From Gimesia aquarii (GTDB lineage: Bacteria > Planctomycetota > Planctomycetia > Planctomycetales > Planctomycetaceae), in assembly GCF_007748175.1 (NCBI RefSeq), contig NZ_CP037422.1:2749231-2813230 (forward strand): 64,000 nt of DNA. Reading direction: 5' to 3'. The translations under genes and the position numbers were made by a program. The stretch's first letter is position 1, and each line of letters begins with the position of its first letter. Of the stretch, positions 44,700 to 53,470 are shown piece by piece. The notes beneath the pieces are model-generated. The model was not told the DNA's origin, ran no database searches, and saw only the letters and a list, made by a program, of their open reading frames with translations.

Positions 44700-46400
44700 T
44701 CAGATATTAAGTAGAATCGTAAATAGTTCATCGACTGTACTAACCAGTCGGGCAGCAGATTGAAACGCCCGCTGAAATGTTAAGACCTTAATGGTTTCTT
44801 CGTCGATACTGACTCCGGAAAACTGCTCACGTTGTCCAAACAAAGACTCTCTAAAGGCTTGTGCTCCTTCAGAGAGTGCTGCTTCCGAAGCAGAAGACTG
44901 TGCGACATTTGCTACGACTTTTTCGTAGTAGCCATCCAGATTAATGCCTCCCAAAGCATCGATGGGATTCTCAGCAAACGCAGCCAATAAAACCGCATTG
45001 CTACCGTCAGAAGGGCCTCCCCCCTGACCTGTTGCTAAAAATTGTTGGTTCTGTTTGATTACAGAATTAATTTGGATGTCGTTGGAATTACTACCTGTAA
45101 ATAAAGTATTGATCCCGATCGTAGCCAAAGCACCACTCGTATCATTGGCAAATTGAAACTCAAAGTCAGAACTGGCAGTAATTGTGAGATGTCCATCAGT
45201 TGTCACTGAGGAACTCAAATTGGCAACACCTCCAATGGCTGCTGACAAACTGTTTAATGTGGTATCCGCGCCAATTCCGTCCAAGTCAACATTGATCGTT
45301 GAAGTATTAGTAAGCCCGGTTGTTTTATTAGTGACTTTAATTTGAAAACTGCCATGCGTAGGCTGAAAAGGCAGGCCTGACTGAGAGGAATTGAGCGTCG
45401 CAGTAGGATCAAGCGCGCGGGATGCAGAAGTTAATTGCTCGAAACCAGCGGTACCCTGACCTGAGGCATGAATTTTATTGAACTCAAAAATCAAGTTGGA
45501 TGCATACGTATCGAGATCATCCACAAACCCACCGAGAATATCATCCCGCCCTTCGATAATCCCCTTTAGTTCTCCACCTGTACGTGAGATCGTACTTTTG
45601 GTCTGTGAGAGTGACACTTCGTGTACAACGACACCTCGATCTGTGTCAGTTTGCAATGTCAGTTGTTGAGAAGTTCCTGCTAATATCAGAAAATCGGAGC
45701 CGGTAAAAACATCAATTGCACCGTCATTTCGTTCTCGGTAGCGAACGGGAACCAACTCTGATAAACGATTCAACGCTGTATAACGTTGCGTTCTCAAACC
45801 ACCCGCATCACTTTGTAATAAACCGGAAGCTTCCAACCTGGAGATCTTTGGGTTCAGATCAATGATTGTATCGATCAGTTCGTTGGCTTCTTTCACCAGA
45901 TTTTCAACGTTAACCGATTGTACTTCTCTCAGTTCATTCACTCTTAAACGGAGTGAATTAATTTCCGCAGCGAACTTTTCAGCTTCGTTGATCACAAACT
46001 CACGATCGGGAATCGAACCAGGTTGATTCACAACATTATTGATTGTCGCCAAAAAATCATTCAGTCCAGTTGAAAGATCTCCCTCTGATAATTCTCGTAA
46101 TTCGCTCTCCAGTTGTTTATAAATCAGATTCCGTTCTTGAATTGAGGAATATTCCGTATTGGCTGAATGAATACGCGTTTCCAGGAACAAATCGATCTGT
46201 TGCTGAATTCCAGAGATTTCTGCTCCGGTCCCCAGAACAAGCGCACCCTGTCGAAACGGATCAGCGGCGTTAACCACCATTTCTTCGCGGATATAACCGG
46301 GAGTCCCCGCATTTGAGATATTCTGACCGGCAACTTGAATACCAGTTCCAAACATCTCAAGCGACTGCTTGGCCATTGCTAGCGTTGCATTAAGTCCCAT
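44700..46400 (-). CDS. flgK: Flagellar hook-associated protein FlgK
   Basis: 566 residues. The N-terminal rod-family motif is GIQVAGQNISNAGTPGYIRE, and the C-terminal D0 helix ends LTFQRAFQSAARLVSTVDELF. FlgK is HAP1, the first junction protein between hook and filament. The middle contains a variable Thr/Ser-rich domain including a DSTLNS-like segment. It is transcribed with flgN upstream (65 bp) and flgL downstream. Confidence 0.95.
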   Translation of the reverse strand: MGLNATLAMAKQSLEMFGTGIQVAGQNISNAGTPGYIREEMVVNAADPFRQGALVLGTGAEISGIQQQIDLFLETRIHSANTEYSSIQERNLIYKQLESELRELSEGDLSTGLNDFLATINNVVNQPGSIPDREFVINEAEKFAAEINSLRLRVNELREVQSVNVENLVKEANELIDTIIDLNPKISRLEASGLLQSDAGGLRTQRYTALNRLSELVPVRYRERNDGAIDVFTGSDFLILAGTSQQLTLQTDTDRGVVVHEVSLSQTKSTISRTGGELKGIIEGRDDILGGFVDDLDTYASNLIFEFNKIHASGQGTAGFEQLTSASRALDPTATLNSSQSGLPFQPTHGSFQIKVTNKTTGLTNTSTINVDLDGIGADTTLNSLSAAIGGVANLSSSVTTDGHLTITASSDFEFQFANDTSGALATIGINTLFTGSNSNDIQINSVIKQNQQFLATGQGGGPSDGSNAVLLAAFAENPIDALGGINLDGYYEKVVANVAQSSASEAALSEGAQAFRESLFGQREQFSGVSIDEETIKVLTFQRAFQSAARLVSTVDELFTILLNI

Positions 46401-46465
46401 GTCAACAATCCCGTAAAAAATTACGCGAATTTAACACATCAAATTCAGCTCTTTATAAAACTGAG

Positions 46466-46987
46466 TTAAGCTGATGCGTCAAAAATCGCTCCCCCTGTAT
46501 TGTTTTCATTTTGACCGCGAGAGTAAGTAGGTACTTTTTTCCCCGCGTGGGCAATCAGTTCCAAAATCTGAGAATAATGGTGGTAGGATCGCTGCGAGAC
46601 GATCCACTGCACCCAGCTTTCATGCCTTAAAGCCTGTGAGCGCTCTTGCGCATCATAAATGCGTTGAAAAATAGGATTCGATTCTTCTACACCTAACCCG
46701 GAGAGTAAATTCTGCATCGAATCGGCAGGGAGCCCCTGCTGTTCTGCTGCCTGTAGCAGTTGCTGCCGTCTGAGTAACACAAATTGAAGGTCACGAGTCA
46801 GCTGTTCTTCAAGAACTCCCAACTGTTCGATCAATGCCACATCGACCTGCTTGAGTGCTTTCGATTTTTCCTGATAGAGATTAAGCAGTTGTTTTTGAAT
46901 CGGTTCTAAATCATTTAGAATCCCAACTGTTTGTCCTAATAACTGCCGCTGAGTGGTCTGCGTAGACGCAGTCTGTTCTGCATGCAT
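46466..46987 (-). CDS. flgN: FlgN-like export chaperone
   Basis: 173 residues, almost wholly helical with heptad-like repeats: LNDLEPIQKQLLNLYQEKS, VALIEQLGVLEEQLTRDLQ and FVLLRRQQLLQAAEQQG. This matches the FlgN family, which binds FlgK and FlgL before export. Position directly before flgK and flgL supports the call more than sequence identity does. A ribosome site AAGGGGG precedes the ATG. Confidence 0.8.
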   Translation of the reverse strand: MHAEQTASTQTTQRQLLGQTVGILNDLEPIQKQLLNLYQEKSKALKQVDVALIEQLGVLEEQLTRDLQFVLLRRQQLLQAAEQQGLPADSMQNLLSGLGVEESNPIFQRIYDAQERSQALRHESWVQWIVSQRSYHHYSQILELIAHAGKKVPTYSRGQNENNTGGAIFDASA

Positions 46988-47126
46988 GGGAGCCCCCTTT
47001 CTCCCTGATTACATAATTCGCCCTCGCGAGCGGTGAAAATCGCCTATCGTTATAATCGACATAATCGGACCATCTCTCGCGTCTGATTTAGTCAGAATTT
47101 TTCAAAGATGCGCAAACTCTTATTTT

Positions 47127-47501
47127 TTATGACGTTGTGCTAGAAGAAAGATTCAACGATTCGACAGAGATTGCATTCATTTGCCGCGCAAATGAGGTGA
47201 AGAGGGTATCCGACAAGGCACTGCCGTGTTGCTTGGCCAGATCTTCGGAGATTTGTTGATCCATGTGAGACTGAAACAGCTCTTCAGCTTGTCCACCATG
47301 AAAATATGCGGGCTTATTTTGTCCAGACCTTAAAGCTTTGAACATTTGCTTGTAAAAAGTCCCCGCTACAAAATCCTGAAATGCATCTTTCAACTCAGAA
47401 GAATTTTTCTTTGTCTGAGTTAACTGCGTGGGCGCATTTGCCTCGTTTTTAGTAAGCGATGTTTGCTTGATTGCTGGTTGAATTGCAGACACGGGGGACA
47501 T
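47127..47501 (-). CDS. flgJ: FlgJ-like rod-binding protein, without peptidoglycan hydrolase domain
   Basis: 124 residues. Residues about 30-110 match the FlgJ N-terminal rod-binding domain: LKDAFQDFVAGTFYKQMFKA, SGQNKPAYFHGGQAEELFQ and the DQQISEDLAKQHGSALSD segment. The muramidase half present in gammaproteobacterial FlgJ is absent, so another enzyme must open the wall. It lies between flgI and flgN as in many flagellar clusters. Ribosome site AAGGGAAA precedes the ATG. Confidence 0.88.
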   Translation of the reverse strand: MSPVSAIQPAIKQTSLTKNEANAPTQLTQTKKNSSELKDAFQDFVAGTFYKQMFKALRSGQNKPAYFHGGQAEELFQSHMDQQISEDLAKQHGSALSDTLFTSFARQMNAISVESLNLSSSTTS

Positions 47502-47558
47502 GACTGGTTTTCCCTTTTAAAAATAAAAAACAAATAGCACAAAATTCCGTCGTTAAGA

Positions 47559-48644
47559 TTAATGCTCATCGTACTCAGCGTGTAGTTTTCCTGATCGATG
47601 CAACTCACGAATAATACTAATCACATCCTCTGTGGGAACTCGCAATTGATTTAACGCCTCAACTAATTGCTGCAAACGTTGTGTACTCTGTTGACCTTGC
47701 TGACCAACAATGGGTACAAAGCCTCCTGGTATCCCCCCCTCCGCCGCATTACCAACACCCACAGTAAGATTCTTATGCGAAATCACTACCGGACTGATTT
47801 CAACTTCACCGGTAACGACCACGGTTTGTGATTTTGGATTGACGACCACACGGGCCTGTTGATGAGGGCGGTCAATCCCCACTTCCATTACTGCCGCAAT
47901 AAATTCGACTGGAGATTCTGTGTATTGTTTTGGAATTCTAATAAAGACCCTACCTGGCCCTTGTGCAATCGCCAACTGTCGATTTCCGGCTTCGAAACTA
48001 AACTCAGAGTTAATCACACGTGAGACTTCACTGGCGGTATGAAAACCTGCGTGTCGCTTATCGATGAGTAAAGTAATAGAACGCGTTTTACGGTCAATAA
48101 AGGGAAGTTCGAAATCCCGTTCCATAACCAGACCATTAATAATCTTCCCCGTCGCGAGCGAGGTTTCATCCTCCAAAATGACAGCTCCCGAACAAAGCCC
48201 AGCTCCCACTCCGTTACCGATTTCAGGAGTAGCAACTGGTGCAACTAATAAACGTCCGCCTCGCAAGCTTTTGGCCCCCAACATCGAACTGACAAAGCAG
48301 TCCAGTTTTTGGCCTTTACGGATGCCACTGGCTGGAATCGTGGCTTCAATCATAACGAGTGCCACATTGTTGGCTGCATATAGGTCTTTTAAATCAACGA
48401 CAGGGTTATTTAAATGTTTCAAAGCTGCCGCCAAACTTCGTATCGCAGGAAGATTTTTTCCTCCATCACCCGTTCCGTCCAAACCAACAATCAGACCCAT
48501 GCCTGTGAGTTTGATTTCCTTCATTCCATAAACGCTACAAATATTTTCGACGCGTGTACGTGCCCACAAATCTGCAATAGAACACTGCAGGGTGACCATG
48601 GAAACAATCAAGAAAGCAACTGATTTGAATAACCGGGCTCGCAT
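47559..48644 (-). CDS. flgI: Flagellar P-ring protein FlgI
   Basis: About 361 residues from ATG 48644, the expected size. A signal peptide (LFKSVAFLIVSMVTLQCS) exports it to the periplasm, where it forms the P ring around the rod. Conserved parts are GLIVGLDGTGDGGK, LDCFVSSMLGAKSLRGG, GRVFIRIP and the C-terminal LRVPTEDVISIIRELHRSG. A longer reading frame to 48722 overlaps flgH by 40 bp and would displace the signal peptide, so I prefer the shorter start. Confidence 0.93.
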   Translation of the reverse strand: MRARLFKSVAFLIVSMVTLQCSIADLWARTRVENICSVYGMKEIKLTGMGLIVGLDGTGDGGKNLPAIRSLAAALKHLNNPVVDLKDLYAANNVALVMIEATIPASGIRKGQKLDCFVSSMLGAKSLRGGRLLVAPVATPEIGNGVGAGLCSGAVILEDETSLATGKIINGLVMERDFELPFIDRKTRSITLLIDKRHAGFHTASEVSRVINSEFSFEAGNRQLAIAQGPGRVFIRIPKQYTESPVEFIAAVMEVGIDRPHQQARVVVNPKSQTVVVTGEVEISPVVISHKNLTVGVGNAAEGGIPGGFVPIVGQQGQQSTQRLQQLVEALNQLRVPTEDVISIIRELHRSGKLHAEYDEH

Positions 48645-48682
48645 AATATCTTCTCGTGATTGATCAACAAAAGGTACTGGGA

Positions 48683-49621
48683 TTAAAAAGGAAAGAACCA
48701 ATCGTACAAAACAACCCCCCATGGTCTTTTCGTGCTCTGATAGACTTTACCTCTCTGATGTTTGACAATATCCAAATTGGCAATATTCTCGCTTAATGCC
48801 GTGTTGTCACGATTCACATCTTTACTGCGAATTTCACCTGTTAAACGATATTCCCAGACATCACGATTTGTTCGAATACTTTTTCGCGCTTCCAGAATCA
48901 GATTTCCATTCGGACGAATATCAACCACAATCGCCGCAATTCGATATTGAATTCCTTCACGATCCGCCAACTGCCCTGTACTTTGCAAACGTCCTTGCAG
49001 CTGAGCATCGATCTTGGGACTATTCAAGGCAGCAGGGGCCAAATTTCCTTTCTGATCAATTCGTAAAAATTCTTTCAACTCAGCTTTCAATATTTCAGTT
49101 CGATTTCGATTAAAACGGGAATCAACAGTCACACTCGACTTTTCATCAACCAAGATAGTGATGATATCGTGGACCTTCACTACGATAGGTTCCAAGGGTG
49201 GAACATAAATCAACGAATAATCCTTAATCAGTGGAGGTTTGGGGGAATACGTATATAAATCTCCTTGGCCAAATGTATTCGCCAGCGACTCTGTCACTTG
49301 AACTGATTCAGACACAGCACCGAAATCATCTATTTGAGCGGCAATCCTTTCCGTTTTTCTTAATCGTCTGCGTTGAGATGGCTGCTTTTCTTTCTCAGTA
49401 CCAGATGTGGAAGTACCCTGGGACGATCGTATTGTTGTGGCCGAGTTTGCCTGCACTGCTGGAGACTGTGCCTGCACAACCGAAGTACATAACAATACGA
49501 TACATCCCAGAGAAATCGCCTCCCGTAATATTGCCAACATCCAATCGCGTTGGCAGATTTGCTCACTATTTCTCTGGTTCCCCCTCAGATTTGGCCAGTT
49601 TCTCATATTCGTTTTTTTCAT
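48683..49621 (-). CDS. flgH: Flagellar L-ring protein FlgH
   Basis: 312 residues, longer than the ~230 of proteobacterial FlgH. The L-ring core is in the C-terminal half: VKVHDIITILVDEKSSVTVD, QGRLQSTGQLADREGIQYR and VDIRPNGNLILEARKS. The N-terminus has a hydrophobic segment (AISLGCIVLLCTSVVQAQ) but no standard lipobox, unlike typical FlgH lipoproteins. The start overlaps flgA by ATGA (49618-49621). An internal Met28 would also give a signal-like N-terminus. Confidence 0.92.
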   Translation of the reverse strand: MKKTNMRNWPNLRGNQRNSEQICQRDWMLAILREAISLGCIVLLCTSVVQAQSPAVQANSATTIRSSQGTSTSGTEKEKQPSQRRRLRKTERIAAQIDDFGAVSESVQVTESLANTFGQGDLYTYSPKPPLIKDYSLIYVPPLEPIVVKVHDIITILVDEKSSVTVDSRFNRNRTEILKAELKEFLRIDQKGNLAPAALNSPKIDAQLQGRLQSTGQLADREGIQYRIAAIVVDIRPNGNLILEARKSIRTNRDVWEYRLTGEIRSKDVNRDNTALSENIANLDIVKHQRGKVYQSTKRPWGVVLYDWFFPF

Positions 49622-50775
49622 CGAGTCCCCCCTACTCTTCGAATCACTGATTGAGCAGGGTTTCGACGCACTCCACCGCGATTGATAGAACCCCTTGATC
49701 CTGTTGCACCAGAAATAAATTGAACTCTAGAATCGCGTTGGATTTCATTTGCAGGCCGATAATTGACTTCAGCCTGGTTATAACCAGATACCGTCGCCGT
49801 CAATCGATCGCGGCCTTCCAATGCGATCAGTGTAATCGGATCTCCCAAACCACCATTGCCGCGGGCTCTCATTTCTCTTTTAACCGTAATCCCTCCACGA
49901 CGTGCGGATACAGTCACGATGGCACCATCGCGAATTAAAGGCACTTCTATCAAATCCTGGCTGCGTATTGCATGCGATTGATGTACTGTGCGTGTTAATT
50001 CTCTGCTAATGACAAGTTGAGGATCAGTGATTCCCGTTTGATTTTTTTCAGGTTTTACCCAGATGAGATCATCGGCACGGATTACCGTCCCTTTATTCAA
50101 GGTATATTTTGCGGCCAAGATTTCAGGAATATTTTGGAGTTGACAAAACACGCGTGTCTGACGGACCGCTCCTTTGGAATCAATTAAGTCCAAAGTCAAT
50201 TCCTGCTCGATGCCTAATATTCTGTCGATCTTGGAAAAACGATAAGAAGCGGGGTTACTTGTACGAATCATCTGCACGTCATCGTGCGGGATCCGAATCG
50301 TAACAGAAAAGCGATTCGCATCTCTAAAAATTTTCTTTAACCAATCTGCTAATACTCTTTGAACTTTTTCTTCTGCTTTTTTCATCTCCTGCTGGGTTGC
50401 GAGAGGCACTCGGTGTGCAGGTCGATCTACTTGTTTCAAGCTAACACGGACTTGACTTTTGCCTGTGAGTTCAAGTTGGCTAAGATCCACTCCTAATGCT
50501 TGTAAGCGACTTCGAATCTGAGAAATCGTAATCACCTGCGTTCGCCCTTGTGGAGGCGCAGGTTGTAATGCCATCGCTTTCATGCGTGCAATCTGCTCCA
50601 TATCAGCATTTAACACGTCCGCGATATCTCCTAAATGAACAACCGGCGTGTCAACAACAGCAGTTGCCTTCAGCCGGAGTATTTCCGCATGTACCTCGCC
50701 TCCTCTGCTCAAACAGGAGAAGACCAGCAATACTCCCAAAATCGAACTGATCCAAAAACGAGACATCAAAGACAA
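49618..50775 (-). CDS. flgA: Flagellar P-ring assembly chaperone FlgA
   Basis: 385 residues, longer than most FlgA. After a signal peptide (WISSILGVLLVFSCLSRGG) comes an extra N-terminal domain (about 30-250), then the SAF domain (about 225-300: LNKGTVIRADDLIWVKPE) and the C-terminal beta domain (GAIVTVSARRGGITVKREM, then GDPITLIALEGRDRLTATV). FlgA helps P-ring assembly in the periplasm. It overlaps flgH by ATGA and follows flgG by 31 bp. Confidence 0.92.
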   Translation of the reverse strand: MSLMSRFWISSILGVLLVFSCLSRGGEVHAEILRLKATAVVDTPVVHLGDIADVLNADMEQIARMKAMALQPAPPQGRTQVITISQIRSRLQALGVDLSQLELTGKSQVRVSLKQVDRPAHRVPLATQQEMKKAEEKVQRVLADWLKKIFRDANRFSVTIRIPHDDVQMIRTSNPASYRFSKIDRILGIEQELTLDLIDSKGAVRQTRVFCQLQNIPEILAAKYTLNKGTVIRADDLIWVKPEKNQTGITDPQLVISRELTRTVHQSHAIRSQDLIEVPLIRDGAIVTVSARRGGITVKREMRARGNGGLGDPITLIALEGRDRLTATVSGYNQAEVNYRPANEIQRDSRVQFISGATGSRGSINRGGVRRNPAQSVIRRVGGTR

Positions 50776-50805
50776 CTTTATTAAATGAAGAACTGTTTTT
50801 TTAGA

Positions 50806-51606
50806 TTAGAAACGACGCATGTTGGCAACGGTCTGCAAAGTCTGATCGGCCGCTTGAACAACCTGACTATTCAATTCAAAGTTTCTCTGTGTTTGAATCA
50901 AGGCCACTAATTCTCTTACCGGTTCCACATTGGATTGTTCAAGAAAACCTTGACGTATTTGGCCTCGGCCTTCTGTGCCAGGATCTCCCACTTGTGGACT
51001 ACCGGAACCGGTGGTTTCGGTAAATAGGTTGTCACCCTGGCGTAGTAATCCCTGATTATTGATGAATCTGGCTATTTGAATATTGCCAGCAGTCTGAATT
51101 TGATTGGAACCCTGTTGTTGATAGCTCACAACCCCATCCCCAGAAATGGAAATGTTAATGGCATCCTGAGGAATCGAGATCGTGGGTTCAAGCAGATAAC
51201 CTTTGTCTGCAGATGCCATAACAACGTCGCCATTGGCATTGAGCGTGAAATTTCCTGCACGAGTATATAAAGTTTGAACTCCATCATTGACCTGAAAAAA
51301 ACCTTCACCCACGATTGCCATATCAAAATCACCGGTCGTAGGTATAATCGAACCTTGGTTAAAGTCGCCTTCTGTACTTTGAACGCGGGTTCCCAAACCA
51401 AGACTAATACCAGTCGGTGTAATATTTCCGGCATTGTCTTGAACGCCGGGTAACTTGAAATGTTCATAGAAGATATCTTCGAAATTGGCTCGACTTTGTT
51501 TGTAAGCAGTCGTACCAGCATTCGCCAAATTATTAGCAATGATATCGAGATTGAAAGCATTGGCTCCCATGCCCGTGGCACCTGTATACAGAGCTCTGAT
51601 TGCCAT
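50806..51606 (-). CDS. flgG: Flagellar distal rod protein FlgG
   Basis: About 266 residues from ATG 51606, chosen because AAGGAG lies 8 bases upstream and the family start is AIRALYTGATGM. Rod motif: NLDIIANNLANAGTTAYKQ. The C-terminal D0 helix is VELVALIQTQRNFELNSQ-like, ending LQTVANMRRF. It forms the distal rod and has the usual size. Confidence 0.95.
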   Translation of the reverse strand: MAIRALYTGATGMGANAFNLDIIANNLANAGTTAYKQSRANFEDIFYEHFKLPGVQDNAGNITPTGISLGLGTRVQSTEGDFNQGSIIPTTGDFDMAIVGEGFFQVNDGVQTLYTRAGNFTLNANGDVVMASADKGYLLEPTISIPQDAINISISGDGVVSYQQQGSNQIQTAGNIQIARFINNQGLLRQGDNLFTETTGSGSPQVGDPGTEGRGQIRQGFLEQSNVEPVRELVALIQTQRNFELNSQVVQAADQTLQTVANMRRF

Positions 51607-51675
51607 AACTAGTCTCCTTACACTCATAGTATCTGTAATTGCTTACAGCAAAATCACTTGTTGTAAAATCATTTC

Positions 51676-52449
51676 CTAACGACGAGGCATACTTTGCAAT
51701 AAGCGCCCTAAAGAGTCATCTTGTAACTTGATCATATTAATGTTTGATTCAAACAATCTTGAGGCAGACACCAATTCCATCATCTCTTCAATGGAGTTTG
51801 TGCCCGAAGCTTCTAGAAAACCCTGCTGAATATTCACTGGCCCCTCCATCGGATTCACGCGACCTTCCGTCGCATACAAGCCTTGACCGATTTTGACTAA
51901 TTCTTCGAGCGAAGTTGGCATTACAACAGCCAACTGCCCTACAGAACCTAATGACTGACCGAGCTGATCGTAGGGAGTCACGACACCATCAGAGGAAATT
52001 TCGATGCGAACCGCCTCTACTGGAATCTCGATTTCGGTTCCCCGCTCATCCAAAATCGGTAAACCATGGTCAGCTGTGACGAGTTGGCGATCAGCATTCA
52101 ACGAAAGTGAGCCATTGCGCGTTAGTAAGGTCTCATTATCGCGTTCCACCTCGAAGAAACCCGGACCTTTGAGTGCAAGATCCAACTCAGCTTCTGTGGC
52201 AATGAATGAGCCGTTCTCGAAGTTGGTGCGAATCCCTTCGAGAGTAATACCTCCCGTATGATTCTCCAAATCACCGGGCAAGCCGTTTAAGGGTCCCTCT
52301 TTCGCATCATGTGGAGGGTTCATACGAAAGATAGGAATATCACGCTTAAACGAGGTCGAATTGGCATTCGCCATATTGTTTGATAACACATCAAGCCGAA
52401 CCGAATTGGAATCAGCTCCCTGTGCTGAGAGGTACATGCCGTAAATCAT
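51676..52449 (-). CDS. flgF: Flagellar rod protein of the FlgF/FlgG family
   Basis: About 257 residues from ATG 52449, where the family-type start IYGMYLSAQGADSNSVR begins; an in-frame extension to 52509 has a non-family sequence. Rod motif: RLDVLSNNMANANSTSFKR. The C-terminus (GTNSIEEMMELVSASRLFE, ending LQSMPRR) is standard. Since it precedes flgG and is more divergent, FlgF is the best name. It lies at the head of the flgFGAHIJNKL run, about 66 bp after a GGA-loop hairpin. Confidence 0.9.
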   Translation of the reverse strand: MIYGMYLSAQGADSNSVRLDVLSNNMANANSTSFKRDIPIFRMNPPHDAKEGPLNGLPGDLENHTGGITLEGIRTNFENGSFIATEAELDLALKGPGFFEVERDNETLLTRNGSLSLNADRQLVTADHGLPILDERGTEIEIPVEAVRIEISSDGVVTPYDQLGQSLGSVGQLAVVMPTSLEELVKIGQGLYATEGRVNPMEGPVNIQQGFLEASGTNSIEEMMELVSASRLFESNINMIKLQDDSLGRLLQSMPRR

Positions 52450-52514
52450 CTTGATACCTGTCTTGAACTGCTGCAACCAGATTTCATAATCTTTGCACAA
52501 CGAGAACAATGAGT

Positions 52515-52547
52515 TCCGATAGACATTCCCCCACTCGTTCTATCGGA
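52515..52547 (-). promoter_or_regulatory. GGA-loop hairpin upstream of flgF, possible CsrA site
   Basis: A perfect 9-bp stem (tccgataga/tctatcgga) has a 15-base loop that on the minus-strand RNA reads acgagtgggggaatg, i.e. GGA inside a loop, the recognition form of CsrA. It ends about 66 nt upstream of the flgF start. With csrA encoded just upstream on the same strand this is a plausible leader control site. One GGA hairpin alone is weak proof. Confidence 0.5.
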
Positions 52548-52833
52548 TCGCTACAACAGATATCTTTAATTTAATCGGTAAATATAATGTACTTCCTCTA
52601 AATTCACAAATTTAAAGATAGAACCGAAATACTTATATCATAAGGGAACAGTTAAACGACGTGGCAACACCAAAAACAATGAATAGAGATGTGTTTTGCT
52701 GCTTAGAGTCATAGAAGTAATTGGGTTAAAACTCATAACCTGCTGGTTTGAAATGAAAAATTAGCAGGCTACTTCACTGACTCTGTAAAGATGTAAGACT
52801 GTCGACTGATCTACAGAGTTCCCAACAAAGGGA
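52548..52833. other. csrA-flgF intergenic region
   Basis: About 286 bp between csrA and the flgF leader hairpin. An 8-bp inverted repeat (actctgta, 52780-52787, with tacagagt, 52812-52819) lies just past the csrA stop and may be part of its 3' end. No T run follows it clearly. No clear sigma-28 or sigma-54 promoter for flgF was found. Confidence 0.35.
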
Positions 52834-53034
52834 TCAAAAGCCACAACTTGGGACTGCGGGACATTCTACTTCAAACTGCTTAACAAGCTTAGAAATTTCG
52901 GCTCGATTCACCTGCACATCATCAGGTGCCTCTACTCCCAACCGTACTCGGTTTCCCTTTACAGATAGCACTTTGATGGAGATGTTACCATTGATAACAA
53001 TCTCTTCATCCTTACGTCTAGTGAGCACTAACAT
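52834..53034 (-). CDS. csrA: Carbon storage regulator CsrA
   Basis: 66 residues, a homodimeric RNA-binding protein that controls translation and mRNA stability and, in many bacteria, flagellar gene expression. The family sequence is clear: LVLTRRKDEEIVING, then VKGNRVRLGVEAPDDVQVNR and AEISKLV. A strong AAGGAG ribosome site lies 8 bases before the ATG. It precedes flgF on the same strand by about 385 bp. FliW, the usual CsrA antagonist encoded next to csrA in other flagellated bacteria, is not in the window. Confidence 0.96.
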   Translation of the reverse strand: MLVLTRRKDEEIVINGNISIKVLSVKGNRVRLGVEAPDDVQVNRAEISKLVKQFEVECPAVPSCGF

Positions 53035-53470
53035 AGCTGGACTCCTTTCTTCTGAGGTACATTCCTTTGAAATATCTATCTGTTTTCAACCTTCACTCTG
53101 ACAAGTCCAATTGTCATACACAGTATACGCAGCAAACAGGGTTCCGTTTGATAGAAAAATCAGATTTTTTAGAAAATTTATCATAACCCATAAAGCTTCA
53201 TGAAATTTCCATTTCTCTCACACATAACAACAAAACCACCTATTTTCACATTAGAACTCCAGATAACGCAGCATCATACACTTTTGTTCGAAAAAAACGG
53301 CGCATTTTGCAACAGTGGGTTAGAATTATACTGGAACAATAGACCAAACCATTAAGCAGTATTGGCTTGTGATCACTGAACCATCCAACCGATAAAGAAT
53401 CATAGTACGCAAGATAGATAAAATACAAACACTCAAGCTTCATCGCCATTGATAAGGAGTTCACCCACTG
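53035..53470. other. Intergenic region between divergent csrA and a secreted protein gene
   Basis: 436 AT-rich bp holding the promoters of both genes. No ORF or RNA is convincing, and no promoter was assigned with confidence. Confidence 0.35.

Noticed and set aside
48645-48722. Extended FlgI start.
   Set aside because: It overlaps flgH by 40 bp and would bury the signal peptide.
52560-52640. An ACCGATTA sequence upstream of flgF resembling a sigma-28 -10 element.
   Set aside because: No TAAA-type -35 element occurs at the required 11-bp spacing.
52630-52720. TGGTGTTGCC on the minus strand as a sigma-54 promoter for flgF.
   Set aside because: The GG to GC distance is about 5 bp and should be about 10 bp.
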